DNA of 64,000 nucleotides from NCBI GenBank assembly GCA_949358305.1, contig OX442316.1, forward strand, positions 16,616,001 to 16,680,000, in the 5' to 3' direction. This DNA comes from Strigamia acuminata. Its lineage: Eukaryota > Arthropoda > Chilopoda > Geophilomorpha > Linotaeniidae. Numbering within the stretch: position 1 is the stretch's first letter; the number at the start of each line of letters is the position of its first letter. A program made the position numbers and the translations under genes. Positions 44,561-54,360 of the stretch are shown here, piece after piece. A model generated the notes under the pieces. It was not told where the DNA came from. It saw only the letters and a list, made by a program, of their open reading frames with translations, and made no database searches.

Positions 44561-44708
44561 TAAGGGTGTCATGGGCTCTTTGAGTGTGCAGTTCGTTGGA
44601 TCCATTGGGGTGGTTTTGTTTCAAGGTTTAAGGGGAGTTGTTGGGGATTGGTTACAAGTGAAAAGTTATTTTCCTCTATTTTTTATTGCGTTTGTGTGCT
44701 ATTTTTAT
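44561..44708 (-). pseudogene. Broken 5' end of the 316-residue gene, copy in block B
   Basis: Matches 37157-37300 (first codons plus 5'UTR) with few changes; the matching frame on the - strand starts MKQNHPNG/MDPTNC... and leaves homology after about 10-17 codons. Clearly a fragment. Confidence 0.7.
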
Positions 44709-44973
44709 GACAATCGGTCCCCATGTCAAGAAAAAATGTGTATTTTCCATCTCCACGTGATGAATGGAGAAATTGATTTATTCACAACGTGTGACCAGCT
44801 GACAATTGAAAATTCAAAACTTGAAAATAAAAACGAGCAATTCAATGGATTTGTCAAGAAAAAAACGAAAATAACATTTCAAACTAAATATTTATTATTT
44901 CTAATTAAACGGCGCTTTGAATTCAGCATTCCGTTGGCTCTTCTAATGGATTCCGTTAACCGTCCAGAAGCTG

Positions 44974-45291
44974 TTACTTGCCCTTATGGTCTTTTTTTTC
45001 CCAGTCATTACGTTCAATGGACGCAGCTGGCAACACACGATCTTCGCCCCCTTGGAGGAGGCCACCAAGGAGGCCACCTTGGCCTCCACCAAGGAGGCCA
45101 CCAAGGAGCCCTCCTCCGCTTTTCTCTGTCGTCGTCGTCGTCTGATGGTTTTCTAGTATATCCTTCACGTAAATAACATACAACGCCAGCGTTTTAGGTC
45201 AAATAACACTCGTTTGAAGTAAATTACTTACCCCGGCGTCTGTTGCAGCAACGAGTGTTGCCACCAATAGAAAGAAAGTGAAAACTGCCAT
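44974..45291 (-). CDS. Small secreted Gly/Leu-rich peptide, gene B
   Basis: Exons 45291-45232 and 45162-44974, phase 0; 82 residues. The signal exon MAVFTFFLLVATLVAATDA is one residue different from gene A. Exon 2: DILENHQTTTTTEKS, then GGGLLGGLLGGGQGG instead of acidic repeats, then GGEDRVLPAASIERNDW and a basic end. The repeat has switched from Asp/Gln to Leu-rich, with both flanks conserved, so the flanks look constrained and the spacer free to vary. Same 5'UTR intron and TATA context (TATAAATA near 45416) as gene A. Confidence 0.75.
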
Positions 45292-45299
45292 CTGAAATG

Positions 45300-45875
45300 G
45301 AAGTGGTTAAATAAAGTTTCGTTTTTATAGAATCTTTCTGTGTATACCGCTAAGTTGGATTACGTCTCGGTGAGAAGTTTTCAATATTTGTAAATCGTAG
45401 CTTTATTCGTTGAGTATTTATATGGAAAAAGAAATTTTGTCAACAGGATAGTTTGTCAAATATTCATGTGAGGCAGTCGGGTTTTCCTCATGCCATACAA
45501 TGGTTTCAAAAATACTTTTTATTTTTCTATTGAGTTCATTATAGTTATGACGATGAATGAGCATTTCATAAGACCAAAAGCTGGTATTTATGTGAATAAT
45601 ACATCTATGATACATCATCAAGTCCATTTAACATAATTAATTAAGTGAATGGAAAAACGTCTTGTCTACAGGAAATAGTTTGAAGGGTTGGGGCATGTGA
45701 CAATGAAGTTTTCTTCGTGCTTTAGAAAAAAAAGTTTTTAGTGTTTTTTTTTTTTTCTATTGTTGAGACATCGATTTTAATATAAGTAGTACTGTACTTA
45801 TAGTACAGATGGCGAAATTGTTATTGTAGACTTGAATGCTTTTGTTACAACAGTGAATTAAAGAGAATGGAGTGA
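45300..45875. promoter_or_regulatory. Conserved upstream region of peptide gene B
   Basis: Homologous to 39670-40560: TTTTGTCAACAGGATAGTTT (45433), GGTTTTCCTCATGCCATA (45479), TAAGTAGTACTGTACTTATA (45783). The single 23-bp unit at 45858 ends it. Confidence 0.5.
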
Positions 45876-45885
45876 AAGATTTACC

Positions 45886-47430
45886 AATAAATGTATCCAA
45901 ATTTATCGTCTGCCGTGCTAAACTTGTTTGAACTTCACTGTAAATCCACAAAATACATCCGAATTTATCGGATATATTTATTTATTTATTTATTGAAACT
46001 ACACAGCAAAACCAATAAACGCATCGGAACGGGCCCAAAATTTCGTTACTTACCAAACAAACCCTCCTAAGTCCGAAAATGATACTCAAAAATTTCGGAA
46101 ATGAACATAACCTTAACCTAACCTAACCTGGCCTTACCTTAGCCTAACCTAACCTTAACCTAAGCTTAACCTAGCCTAACCTGGTGTTATGTAAATCTTA
46201 CTTCATATAAATCTGAACAATTAGAAATTATAGAAACAATGTACACGCGTAAGAATACTTTCGTATTAAACCAAAATAAATGATATGTAACTATGGAAAT
46301 AAAAGTGAAGTGGGCCCTATTCTAAAGTACACCCCTAGCTTCAATCCGTACAATAAATCCAAAAAAGCATCCAAATTTATCGCCCACTGTGTAAAACTTG
46401 TTGAAACTCAATTGCAAATTTATAAAATGCATCCGAATTTCTCGGCCAGCGTGCAAAGCAAAGCTTGCTGAAACTACACAACAAAACCAAAATATGCATC
46501 CGATTTTATCGCCAACCGTGCAAAACTTGTTGAAACTACACAGCTAAACCAATAAACGCATCCAAATTTATTCCCCCTCCATGCAAACCTAGCTTCAATC
46601 GTTACAATAAATCTAAAAATGCATTCGAATTATTCGCCTACCGTGCTAAACTTGATGGAACTTACTGCAAATTCACAAAACACATCCCAAGTTATCGCCC
46701 ACCGTGCAAAACTTGTAGAAACTAAACAGCGAAACCAATAAATGTATCCGAATTTATCGCCTGCCATGCTAAACTTGTTAGAATTTCACTACAAATTCAC
46801 AAAACATATCCGAATTTATTGCTTATCATGCTAAACTTGTTGAAACTTCACTACAAATTTACAAAACCCATCCGAATTTATCATCTACCGTACAAAACTT
46901 CACTGCAAATCCACAAAACCCATCCGATTTTATCGCTTACCGTACGTAACTTCACTGCAAATTCACAAAACATAACATATCCGAATTTATCGGATATATT
47001 TATTTATTTATTTATTTATTTATTTATTTTATTTATTTATTTATTTATTTTATTTATTGAAACTACACAGCAAAACCAATAAACGCATCCGAATTTATCG
47101 CACACGATCAAAACTAGCTTCAATCCGGACAATAAATCCAAAAAAAGCATCCGAATTTATCGGCCACCATGCAAAACTTGCTGAAACTACACAACAAAAC
47201 CCAAAAATCCATCCGATTTTATCGTCCACCGTGCAAAACTTTTTGAAACTACACAGCAAAAAATGCATCTGAACTTATCGCCCACCATGCAAAACAAGCT
47301 TCAATCCGTACAATAAATCCGAAAATGCATCCGAATTTATCGCTCACCATGCAAAATTAGCTCAAATTCCACTGTAGGTTCAGTAGACGTATCCGAAATT
47401 ATCGTCTACCGTGGAAAACATGTTGAAACT
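45886..47430. repeat. Roughly 60-bp satellite arrays, block C, with CCTAA insert
   Basis: Same satellite as 43440-44150. A short CCTAA/CCTTAG array lies at 46108-46183, and (TTTA)n at 46994-47058. ORFs here (for example 46280-46471, 46819-47272) are repeat-derived. Confidence 0.85.
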
Positions 47431-47813
47431 GAAGGGTGAGTAAACGTATTGCATTCTTTTCATGGGCGATAATTTGGATCTTTTTCAAAGCATAATCACC
47501 AAAGAGAAATTGTAACTCTTAATTAATAGCAACTTGGATACATAGATGGCGCCACTGTTTTCCTACCGCAAACTGTCTCTGGTCGCTGCTGCCATCTAGA
47601 GATAACTGACCAAAACAATACTGTAATGAATAACGCCCATCAATCAGAATCTGCGAGTCAGAGATTCGAATCTTTCATAGGATTCAGATGAGATTTGGAC
47701 AGATTTAGATGAAAATATTTTAACTTTTGTCCAATTACCGACAAAAAATTCAAAATTTTTATAAAATGTAAAGATTTGGGATTCGGGCATTCGGGGATTT
47801 GGAAACTTTCCAC

Positions 47814-47960
47814 TAAGGGTGTCATGGGCTCTTTGACTGTGCAGTTCGTTGGATCCATTGGGGTGGTTTTGTTTCAAGGTTTAAGGGGAGTTGTTGGGGG
47901 TTGGTTACAAGTGAAAAGTTATTTTCCTCTACTTTTTATTGCGTTTGTGTGCTATTTTTA
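47814..47960 (-). pseudogene. Broken 5' end of the 316-residue gene, copy in block C
   Basis: Matches 37157-37300 and 44561-44708; homology to the coding part ends after about 10-17 codons. Fragment. Confidence 0.7.
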
Positions 47961-48227
47961 TGACAATCAGTCCCCAGGTCAAGAAAAAATGTGTATTTTC
48001 CATCTCCGCTTGAAAAAATGGAGAAATTGATTTATTCGCATCGTGTGACCAGCTGACAATTGAAAATTCAAAACTTGAAAATAAAAACGAGCAATTCAAT
48101 GGATTTGTCAAGAAAAAAACGAAAATAACATTTCAAACTAAATTTTTATTATTTCTAATTAAACGGCGCTTTGAATTCAGCATTCCGTTGGCTCTTCTAA
48201 TGGATTCCGTTAACCGTCCAAGAGCTG

Positions 48228-48521
48228 TTACTTGCCCTCATGCTTTTCTTTTCTTTTCCAGTCATTACGTTCAATGGACGCAGCTGGCAACATACGATCT
48301 TCGCCCCCTTCGTCGCCCCCTTGGTCGCCTCCTTGGTGGCCTCCTTCGCTTTTCTCTGTCGTCGTCGTCGTCTGACGGTTTTTCAGTATATCCTTCACGT
48401 AAATAACATACAACGCCAGCGTTTTAGGTCAAATAACACTCGTTTGAAGTAAATTACTTACCCCGGCGTCTGTTGCAGCAACGAATGTTGCCACCAATAG
48501 AAAGAAAGTGAAAACTGCCAT
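48228..48521 (-). CDS. Small secreted acidic repeat peptide, gene C
   Basis: Exons 48521-48462 and 48392-48228, phase 0; 74 residues, the shortest member. Signal exon MAVFTFFLLVATFVAATDA; exon 2 DILKNRQTTTTTEKS, a short GGHQGGDQGGDEGG repeat, GGEDRMLPAASIERNDW and a Lys-rich end. The repeat block is reduced to about four units while its flanks match genes A and B almost residue for residue. TATA-like TATAAATA upstream (about 48650). Confidence 0.75.
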
Positions 48522-48529
48522 CTGGAATG

Positions 48530-49440
48530 GAAGTGGTTAAATAACGTTTCGTTTTTAGAGAATTTTTCTGTGTATACCGCTATTAGTTGGATTACGTTTC
48601 GGTAAGAAGTTTTCAATATGTGTAAATCGTAGCTTTATTCGTCGAGTATTTATACGGATTAAAAAATTTTGTCAACAGGAAAGTTTGTAAAATATTGATT
48701 CGAGGCAGTCAGGTTTTCCTCATGTCATACAATGGTTAGAAAAAGACTTTTTATTTTTTTATTGAGTTGATTATAGCTGTCACGATGAATGAGCATTTCA
48801 TAAGATTGTATAACCTGTCAAAACCAAAAGCTGGTATTATGTGAATAATACTTCAATATAAACCATAAAAAAAATAATAATAAATAACAACAACAAAAAA
48901 TTTAAACAAATTATTTTGACCATTAAACGAGACCAGGTCTTTTCAATATGAATACGTCCACCATCGACATCGTCGAGTCATGTTACAGTCGTTTTATTGT
49001 GAGTGCTAGTTGTGAAGAATGATAATAAATGATTTTTCACCAACTAGTGATGGGTTTAAATACTACTGGTAAAAGCCAAAAGCTGTTAACTGAAGCGATT
49101 TTATTTAGGCAGTGAAGCCTGATTAATAGTTTTGCTGGAGTTTTAAGGGGCTGAAATTTTTCCATTTAGCATAATTACTTAAGTGAATGGAAAAACGTCT
49201 TGTCTACCGGAAATAGTTTGAAGGGTTGGGGCATGTGACAATAAAGTTTTCCTCATGCTTTAGAAAAAAGACTTTTTAGGGATTTTTTTTTTCTATTGTT
49301 GAGACATCGATTTTAATAGTATAAGTAGTACAAGTACTGTACTTGTAGTACAGATGGCGAAATTGTTATTGTAGATTTGAATGTCTTTGTTACAACAGTG
49401 AATAAAAGAGAATGGAGTACAAGATATAAATGTGTGTTGC
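48530..49440. promoter_or_regulatory. Conserved upstream region of peptide gene C
   Basis: Homologous to the upstream regions of genes A and B: TTTTGTCAACAGGAAAGTTT (48668), GGTTTTCCTCATGTCATA (48711), GTACTGTACTTGTAGTACAG (49334), single 23-bp unit (49408). Interrupted by a repeat fragment at 49040-49180. Confidence 0.5.
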
Positions 49441-49989
49441 TTCGTTGAATTAGAAATTTGGATCTCCTAAATTAAGATTGGATAACGTTTATTTTGATTA
49501 CAGTTATCCTGATGAATGAATTGTTGGAAATAAATTTAACACGATGCCATTTGAAAATGTTACAAGTGATTTTTATTTCATTAAAGAACAGCTTAAATAC
49601 AAAATTATAATACTCGTTGTTGATTGGATCCCTTGATTCACGTTCAATCAACGCGTCACTTTCCTGCGCTGCATGGTGAGACCATGGGCGCTTCCGTAAT
49701 CTCATAAGCATTTCATAACATGCTGCGATCCGGGAATGGATAATAAATTCGCAGGTGAGATACCGTAATAGGACTTAAACTCGATTGGCCTGCAAATGTG
49801 TCTCGGGGATTAAATGAAAATAAACAAGCTTGAATATATACAGTATAAAAAATGCACACAATGAACTTTATTCGGTTTTAATTACAAATGATTGATAAAT
49901 TAATAAGTAATAAATTAAGACGATGAATTAAAACTAGAATTAGGACTAGAATTAAATAATGAGAATAAATAGAAAGGAAACAAAAGCAA
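49441..49989. other. Intergenic, nothing recognised
   Basis: AT-rich. 49795-49915 is related to 41430-41545. The short - strand ORF at 49472-49711 shows no family features. Confidence 0.4.
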
Positions 49990-50520
49990 GAAGTGCGCAA
50001 CAATGACTTACAAACCGCCAGTAAAAATTACACTCGCTCGTTCGACGGCGATGGCGGGAGTTCCGGAGCAAGCTCAACGGGACTCCCACGATGGCGGTGG
50101 TTTACGGCAAGTGTGGGTGCTCGGGCGGCGATGGTAATTTCCGGAGCAAGCTCGACGGGGCTCACTACGGTCGGCGACGAGCGAGGGGCTTCGGGCGTCA
50201 CCCAAAGATCGCAAAGTGCTAAATCGTATTTAGCACACACAAGGCAAGTGGCTGATTTCATTGAATACAGTGAAAGCAGCAGAGTCTCAACAAGTCAAAC
50301 AGAAACACGATCAATACCTGAATTGTTTTCCAAGGCAGTGACACGATGTGCTAGTTTGAGTATGTAGTTGAGAGTGGGCTCAAGCTCCAAAATTTGGGGT
50401 TTTTAGCACACTCCGGTCGAATTGCTGCACCAAATTAGGATGCCTAGAGAGTTTTCACGCCCAAGTCACACTTAACTGGTTTTTGGCGTGTGCCAAAACA
50501 AAGCAATTAAATAAAGACAA
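49990..50520. repeat. Dispersed GC-rich repeat, copy 2
   Basis: Related to 38700-39200. Internal GGAGCAAGCTCAACGGG / GGAGCAAGCTCGACGGG duplicates. ORFs differ between the two copies, so I do not call a protein. Confidence 0.45.
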
Positions 50521-51090
50521 TTCTTTAGTGGTAAAATTAATTTTATTCAAATAAAATCAGGATCACCACAAACATTACACAGGGTGAGGCACCTAACATG
50601 ACATTTCTAAATAAAAGCAAAACAAAGCATTTGATTAAAAAATGATTCAGAGAAAAGTTGTTTGGTTTCGAGGGGCAAAGAGTGTGAACACAAGCAGTGA
50701 ACCTATACTCTAGCACACTAACTTATAAACTGTTTATTGCTATTTGATGCACAGGCACGTGCATGAGGAAAAAATATGTATTTTGCGTCTCCACCTGAGG
50801 AATGGAGAATTTAATTGATTTGCATTGTGTGTCCATGACCAGCTGGCATGTCTTTCAACGTGAGCACGAGCAATATTTTTGTTGTTTGGTGCGTCACTGT
50901 CAAGTGGCGTACAAGCGTGTTTAAATATATAGGTAACTAATAAAAGAATAAATCTTACTTCCTGTTTAACATGCAAATGTAACACATGTGTCCAATTTTA
51001 TCTCCAACCAGATCTTAATGCAAATAACCCCATCCAACCATAATCTCAAGAATTTTCCTGCTAGAAAATTATCCCGAACAATTGCAAATT
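50521..51090. other. Intergenic
   Basis: No gene. A TGTATTTTGCGTCTCCACCTG stretch near 50780 resembles the 3' flanks of peptide genes B (44740) and C (47990), so this is the edge of another family unit. Confidence 0.45.
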
Positions 51091-51291
51091 CTAAACTGTT
51101 ACTGATGGCGGATTTCGAGGACAATAAATGTCTTCTCTGTGGACTTTAGGCAAGCAAAGATCGGCAGATCGTTTGTATTCTGCGGCACCGACACTGCACA
51201 GCAGAATGGCCACCTTCTTGCCATTGTTGGTCATAACGCGCAAAGAAAAAGCACTCCTGAATCCAGTCATTTTCGAAGCAATATGGTTGCA
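51091..51291 (-). CDS. Candidate last exon of a small Cys-containing protein, copy 1
   Basis: On the - strand an acceptor-like TTTTCAGTTCAG precedes an open frame of 66 residues beginning CNHIASKMTGF and including FSLRVMTNNGKKVAILLCSV, AEYKRSADLCLPKV and EDIYCPRN. The homologous copy at 57363-57560 keeps this frame and differs by an in-frame 15-nt indel, while the other frames there carry stops. That supports it as coding. No upstream exon identified and no family recognised. The competing longer frame (51146-51367, Cys-rich) is broken in the other copy. Confidence 0.35.
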   Translation of the reverse strand, partial: CNHIASKMTGFRSAFSLRVMTNNGKKVAILLCSVGAAEYKRSADLCLPKVHREDIYCPRNPPSVTV

Positions 51292-51561
51292 CTGAACTGA
51301 AAATTGCTTTAGCTGTCAGAGAATATTTTTTCAAGGAAAAAGGCTGAATAAAACGTAGGCCTAACATGGTCGCCGCAACTGCCGATTCTTAAGTACATCG
51401 GTCGATTAAAATAAAAACAAGCAAATTTATCGACTCAAATTAATGAAATTGTTAAAAGAAAATGACATTACCAAATGTATACTTTATTTCCAATTAAAAG
51501 GCGCTTCACAAATCCGCATTTCAATGGATACAGATTCCACTACACTGGCATTTGTTTCCTT

Positions 51562-52908
51562 TCATTGATTATTTAGCGTTTCCAATACACGCGGATTGAT
51601 CATACGGTATGATCTCTTGTCTTCATTTCCACCTTCCTCTCCGCCGCTTCCGCTTCCGCTTCCGCCACCGCTTCCGCTTCCGCTTCCGCCGTCTACCCTT
51701 TCTTCTCCGCCGTTTCCGCCTTCTTCTCCGCCGTCTCCGCCTTCTTCTCCGCCATCTTCTCCGCCATCTTCTCCGCCATCTTCTTCGCCATCTTCTCCGC
51801 CATCTTCCCCGCCATCTTCTCCGCCATCTTCTCCGCCATCTTCTCCGCCGTCTCCGTCTTTGCCTCCGCCGTTGTCACCACCATCGTCGCCTTGGTTGCC
51901 TGTCGGTTTGTTTTTTTTAAGCAAATCCTTCAAAATAAATTAAATTGTATGAAAAAAAATCCTAGTTTCTAAGTGCAGTAGTGCATTATAATACAGTCGA
52001 AACTCTTTATAACGAATCGCGATATAACGAATTATCGATATAACGAATTGTTAAAAATGATTTGGTTGGCCAGCCATAGAACACCATTCGTTATAACAAA
52101 CAAGTTTTTATGTACACTGTAATACCCACAAGCTCTTGTTATAACGAATTTTCAAAATTGAGACTTATAGCATCCAATGCCCATATTTAGAAACTAAAAG
52201 AAAATGAAAAATTTACGGTTTTAAAATGGCTGCCAAACAAAAAACAATTTGATTCAGGAGAAGTTGAACATTATTAATGCCATTGACAAAGGTATGACGC
52301 CATCAATTGTAGCAGATGAGGTTAATTTGTCCCGTTCTATAATTTTTAACAATTTTAAAAAATTGGGATAAAATTAAAATGAAACTTGCATGTTTATGAA
52401 TAAATAATATTATTTATGATGAAATTTAATTTTTTTTAGCTAATTCGTTTTAACGAACTCTCGTTATAACGAATCGATTTTTCAGTCTCTTGCGATTCGT
52501 TATAAAGAGTTTCAACTGTATGTGCACACTTGGCACTGGGCATAGGGTCCCGGACTTCTTAGGGCCCCCATTTCAGCTTCTCAGTTTAGCAAAAATAAAA
52601 ATAAAATAATACATTTCGATGTGCATTGTGGTTTTATTTTATTAATATAAATTGGTGGGCCCCCATTTGGTGTCAGTGAAGAGGTCCAGAGGCCCCATCA
52701 AGCACTATAATGCACCACTAAAAAGGTGACGCTTGTTTTTCTTAAGAATTCAAGAGTTTGTGACTGGGGTGTGGTACCAAGTAATAAACAACGCCACCGC
52801 TTTAGGTTATCTGACACTAAGTTGATGTAAGTAACATACCCCGGCGTCGACTTGGTTCGCAACAAGGAGTGTTGCCACCAATAGGAAGAAGGCGTAAACG
52901 AATTTCAT
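51562..52908 (-). CDS. Secreted Glu/Asp/Gly-repeat peptide, gene D
   Basis: Exons 52908-52840 and 51927-51562, phase 0; 144 residues. Signal exon MKFVYAFFLLVATLLVANQ ending VDAG; exon 2 DLLKKNKPTGNQGDDGG, then EDGG tandem repeats (12-bp DNA unit GAAGATGGCGGA), an SGSGSGGGSGSGSGG segment and the end EDKRSYRMINPRVLETLNNQ. A dibasic KR before the last residues could be a processing site. Shares FFLLVATL, the 5'UTR intron ending at ATG and intron phase with genes A-C. The intron holds a pogo element (51994-52518). Function unknown; strongly acidic secreted protein. Confidence 0.7.
51994..52518 (+). mobile_element. pogo/Tigger element, internally deleted, 525 bp
   Basis: Ends CAGTCGAAACTCTTTATAAC and GTTATAAAGAGTTTCAACTG; TA on both sides (51992-51993, 52519-52520). 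The interior (52200-52370) encodes a CENP-B-like HTH start of a pogo transposase (EKLNIINAIDKGMTPSIVAD, then NLSRS) with a frameshift after the ATG and a stop soon after, so it is dead. The homologous intron of gene E lacks it and shows the intact TA target. Confidence 0.9.
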
Positions 52909-53700
52909 CTGAAATGGAAAAGATGAAGTAAAAATTGGAATTTTGGAATTGTTGTGTATATTCTACATACCGTAATAAGTGGAATTCCTGAAGTGTAATC
53001 GGCGGTGGGTGACTTTCGCTATTTGGTAGCGTCAGCTTTGTTCGTTCAGCGTTTATATAGCAGTTTTGTCAACAGGAAAGTTTGAAGGTGTTGATTTGAG
53101 TTAGTGAAGTTTTCCTGTATTCACACAATGGTAGAAAAAAAAGAGACTTTTTACGCTTTTTGTGTGTTTCTGACGACTATGATCATCGTGATGAAAGAGC
53201 TTTTCATATAAGATTACAAAAGTTGTTATCATCACGAACGGGAAAATTGCAAACACAAGCTGCGAGATTATGTGAATAATATTTCAACAAAAAGAGTAAA
53301 CAAAATAACAAATAACACAAAAATCATTTCGGCCTTTTTGACTTATAATAGACAAAACAAGATGAGATCATTTAGACGAAACTGCATTTTTAAACATTAG
53401 ATTTAAACTGTCTCGATCTAACTTCTATAAAAATGACGACCGGTTTAGTCTGCTTCAGTCACAGTGGGCGTGCGAACCACATTCTAATATGAAATTAAGT
53501 GAATACATACTTGATGCATTCATAAACGTTGCATGATAACCGTATATTTAAACATGTGTGGTTATTTAAATTTCTAAAGAAATAAGTTTTGTCAACAGGA
53601 AAGTTTTAATGTGCTGAAATTGAAGCAAGTAACAGTTTTCCTCAATGCATACAATTGTAAAAAAAAAAATAAAAAAGAGACTTTTTAGTCGGAGCATTTA
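52909..53700. promoter_or_regulatory. Upstream region of peptide gene D
   Basis: Contains the 5'UTR intron (acceptor TTTCAG directly before ATG), TATATAAACGCTG on the - strand (about 53055) and TTTTGTCAACAGGAAAGTTT (53063), as in the other family genes. A second copy of that motif at about 53588 with a following TTTTCCTC suggests an internal duplication. Homologous to 58624-59340. Confidence 0.5.
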
Positions 53701-53939
53701 TAAAAGTCATGTTTAACTTGCAATTAATTATGTTTTCTTGTTTAAATATGCTGCGCAAGGCTACTGTCACTGAAACAGATGACAGATGACAGATGCTCGT
53801 TTATTGTGAGTGTTCGGACGGACGCCACGTGGTCAGGGGAGGGCCACGAGGCGCTGGACGCAACACACACGATGATAAATCCCACGAAATACACAAAAGA
53901 CACAAGTTTAGCTTTTGGTTATTGCTTTATTGTTGTCTA

Positions 53940-54360
53940 GGGGTATGATATGGTGTCTCAAGGTGTATTTCCCATGTGTAATGGCGGCATAGCCGTCATT
54001 CCTGATTTGACCACGTGTCACGGCAATCTTGAGATCGCCATGACACGCGAGATCGATGAATGCAGTTTGTGCCGCGTCGTCGCAACGTTCTTAGGAACAT
54101 GCGACAAACACGGCGTGTTGGATGCTCAGGTCCCGACGGGCGACAGCATAGCCGCGCCAATCGTTTGGGTCTCTCTTGCGATCAGGCATGGGAAGAAGGT
54201 CGGGAAGCGATCGTTCGCCATGCTGATCCAGAATCAAAGTATAATAAATAGGTGGCACTGCCAGTGCATAATCTGCTGTGCAGTGCGGTGTTCCAAAGCG
54301 ACATCTAAGCTTACGGTTGTGATCAGCGATTTTGTGCACAGGAGGGAATAGCAAAGTTTG
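53940..54360. other. GC-rich segment with open frames on both strands
   Basis: A + strand frame of 133 codons (53950-54351; MCNGGIAVIPDL, ECSLCRVV) and - strand frames (for example DPNDWRGYAVARRDLS, ending at 54091) coexist. Clearly GC-richer than its neighbours. A - strand AATAAA at about 53930 favours a - strand gene. Absent from the homologous place after gene E (59340), so it is an insertion in unit D or a deletion in unit E. I cannot decide whether it codes. Confidence 0.3.

Larger units (their letters stand above)
43300..45870. repeat. Large duplicated unit B (homologous to 46190-49440)
   Basis: Order in both units: CCTAA array, TTACTTCATATAAATCTGAA flank, satellite, a GATGGCGCCACCGTTTTCC segment, broken 5' end of the 316-residue gene, peptide gene, conserved upstream region, single 23-bp unit. 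Divergence is low enough to follow by eye. Block A (about 38500-41420) shares only the peptide-gene half. Confidence 0.8.
46190..49440. repeat. Large duplicated unit C (homologous to 43300-45870)
   Basis: See unit B; same order of parts. It additionally carries an internal fragment (49040-49180) of the piggyBac-like element in the peptide-gene upstream region. Confidence 0.8.

Noticed and set aside
43450-47272. Chain of 60-90 codon ORFs with similar peptides
   Set aside because: They follow the roughly 60-bp satellite and (TTTA)n runs; frames change from unit to unit and stops are frequent.
51146-51367. 73-codon Cys-rich - strand ORF resembling a defensin-like peptide
   Set aside because: In the duplicate at 57363-57650 this frame has stops, while the neighbouring frame stays open through an in-frame indel; no signal peptide.
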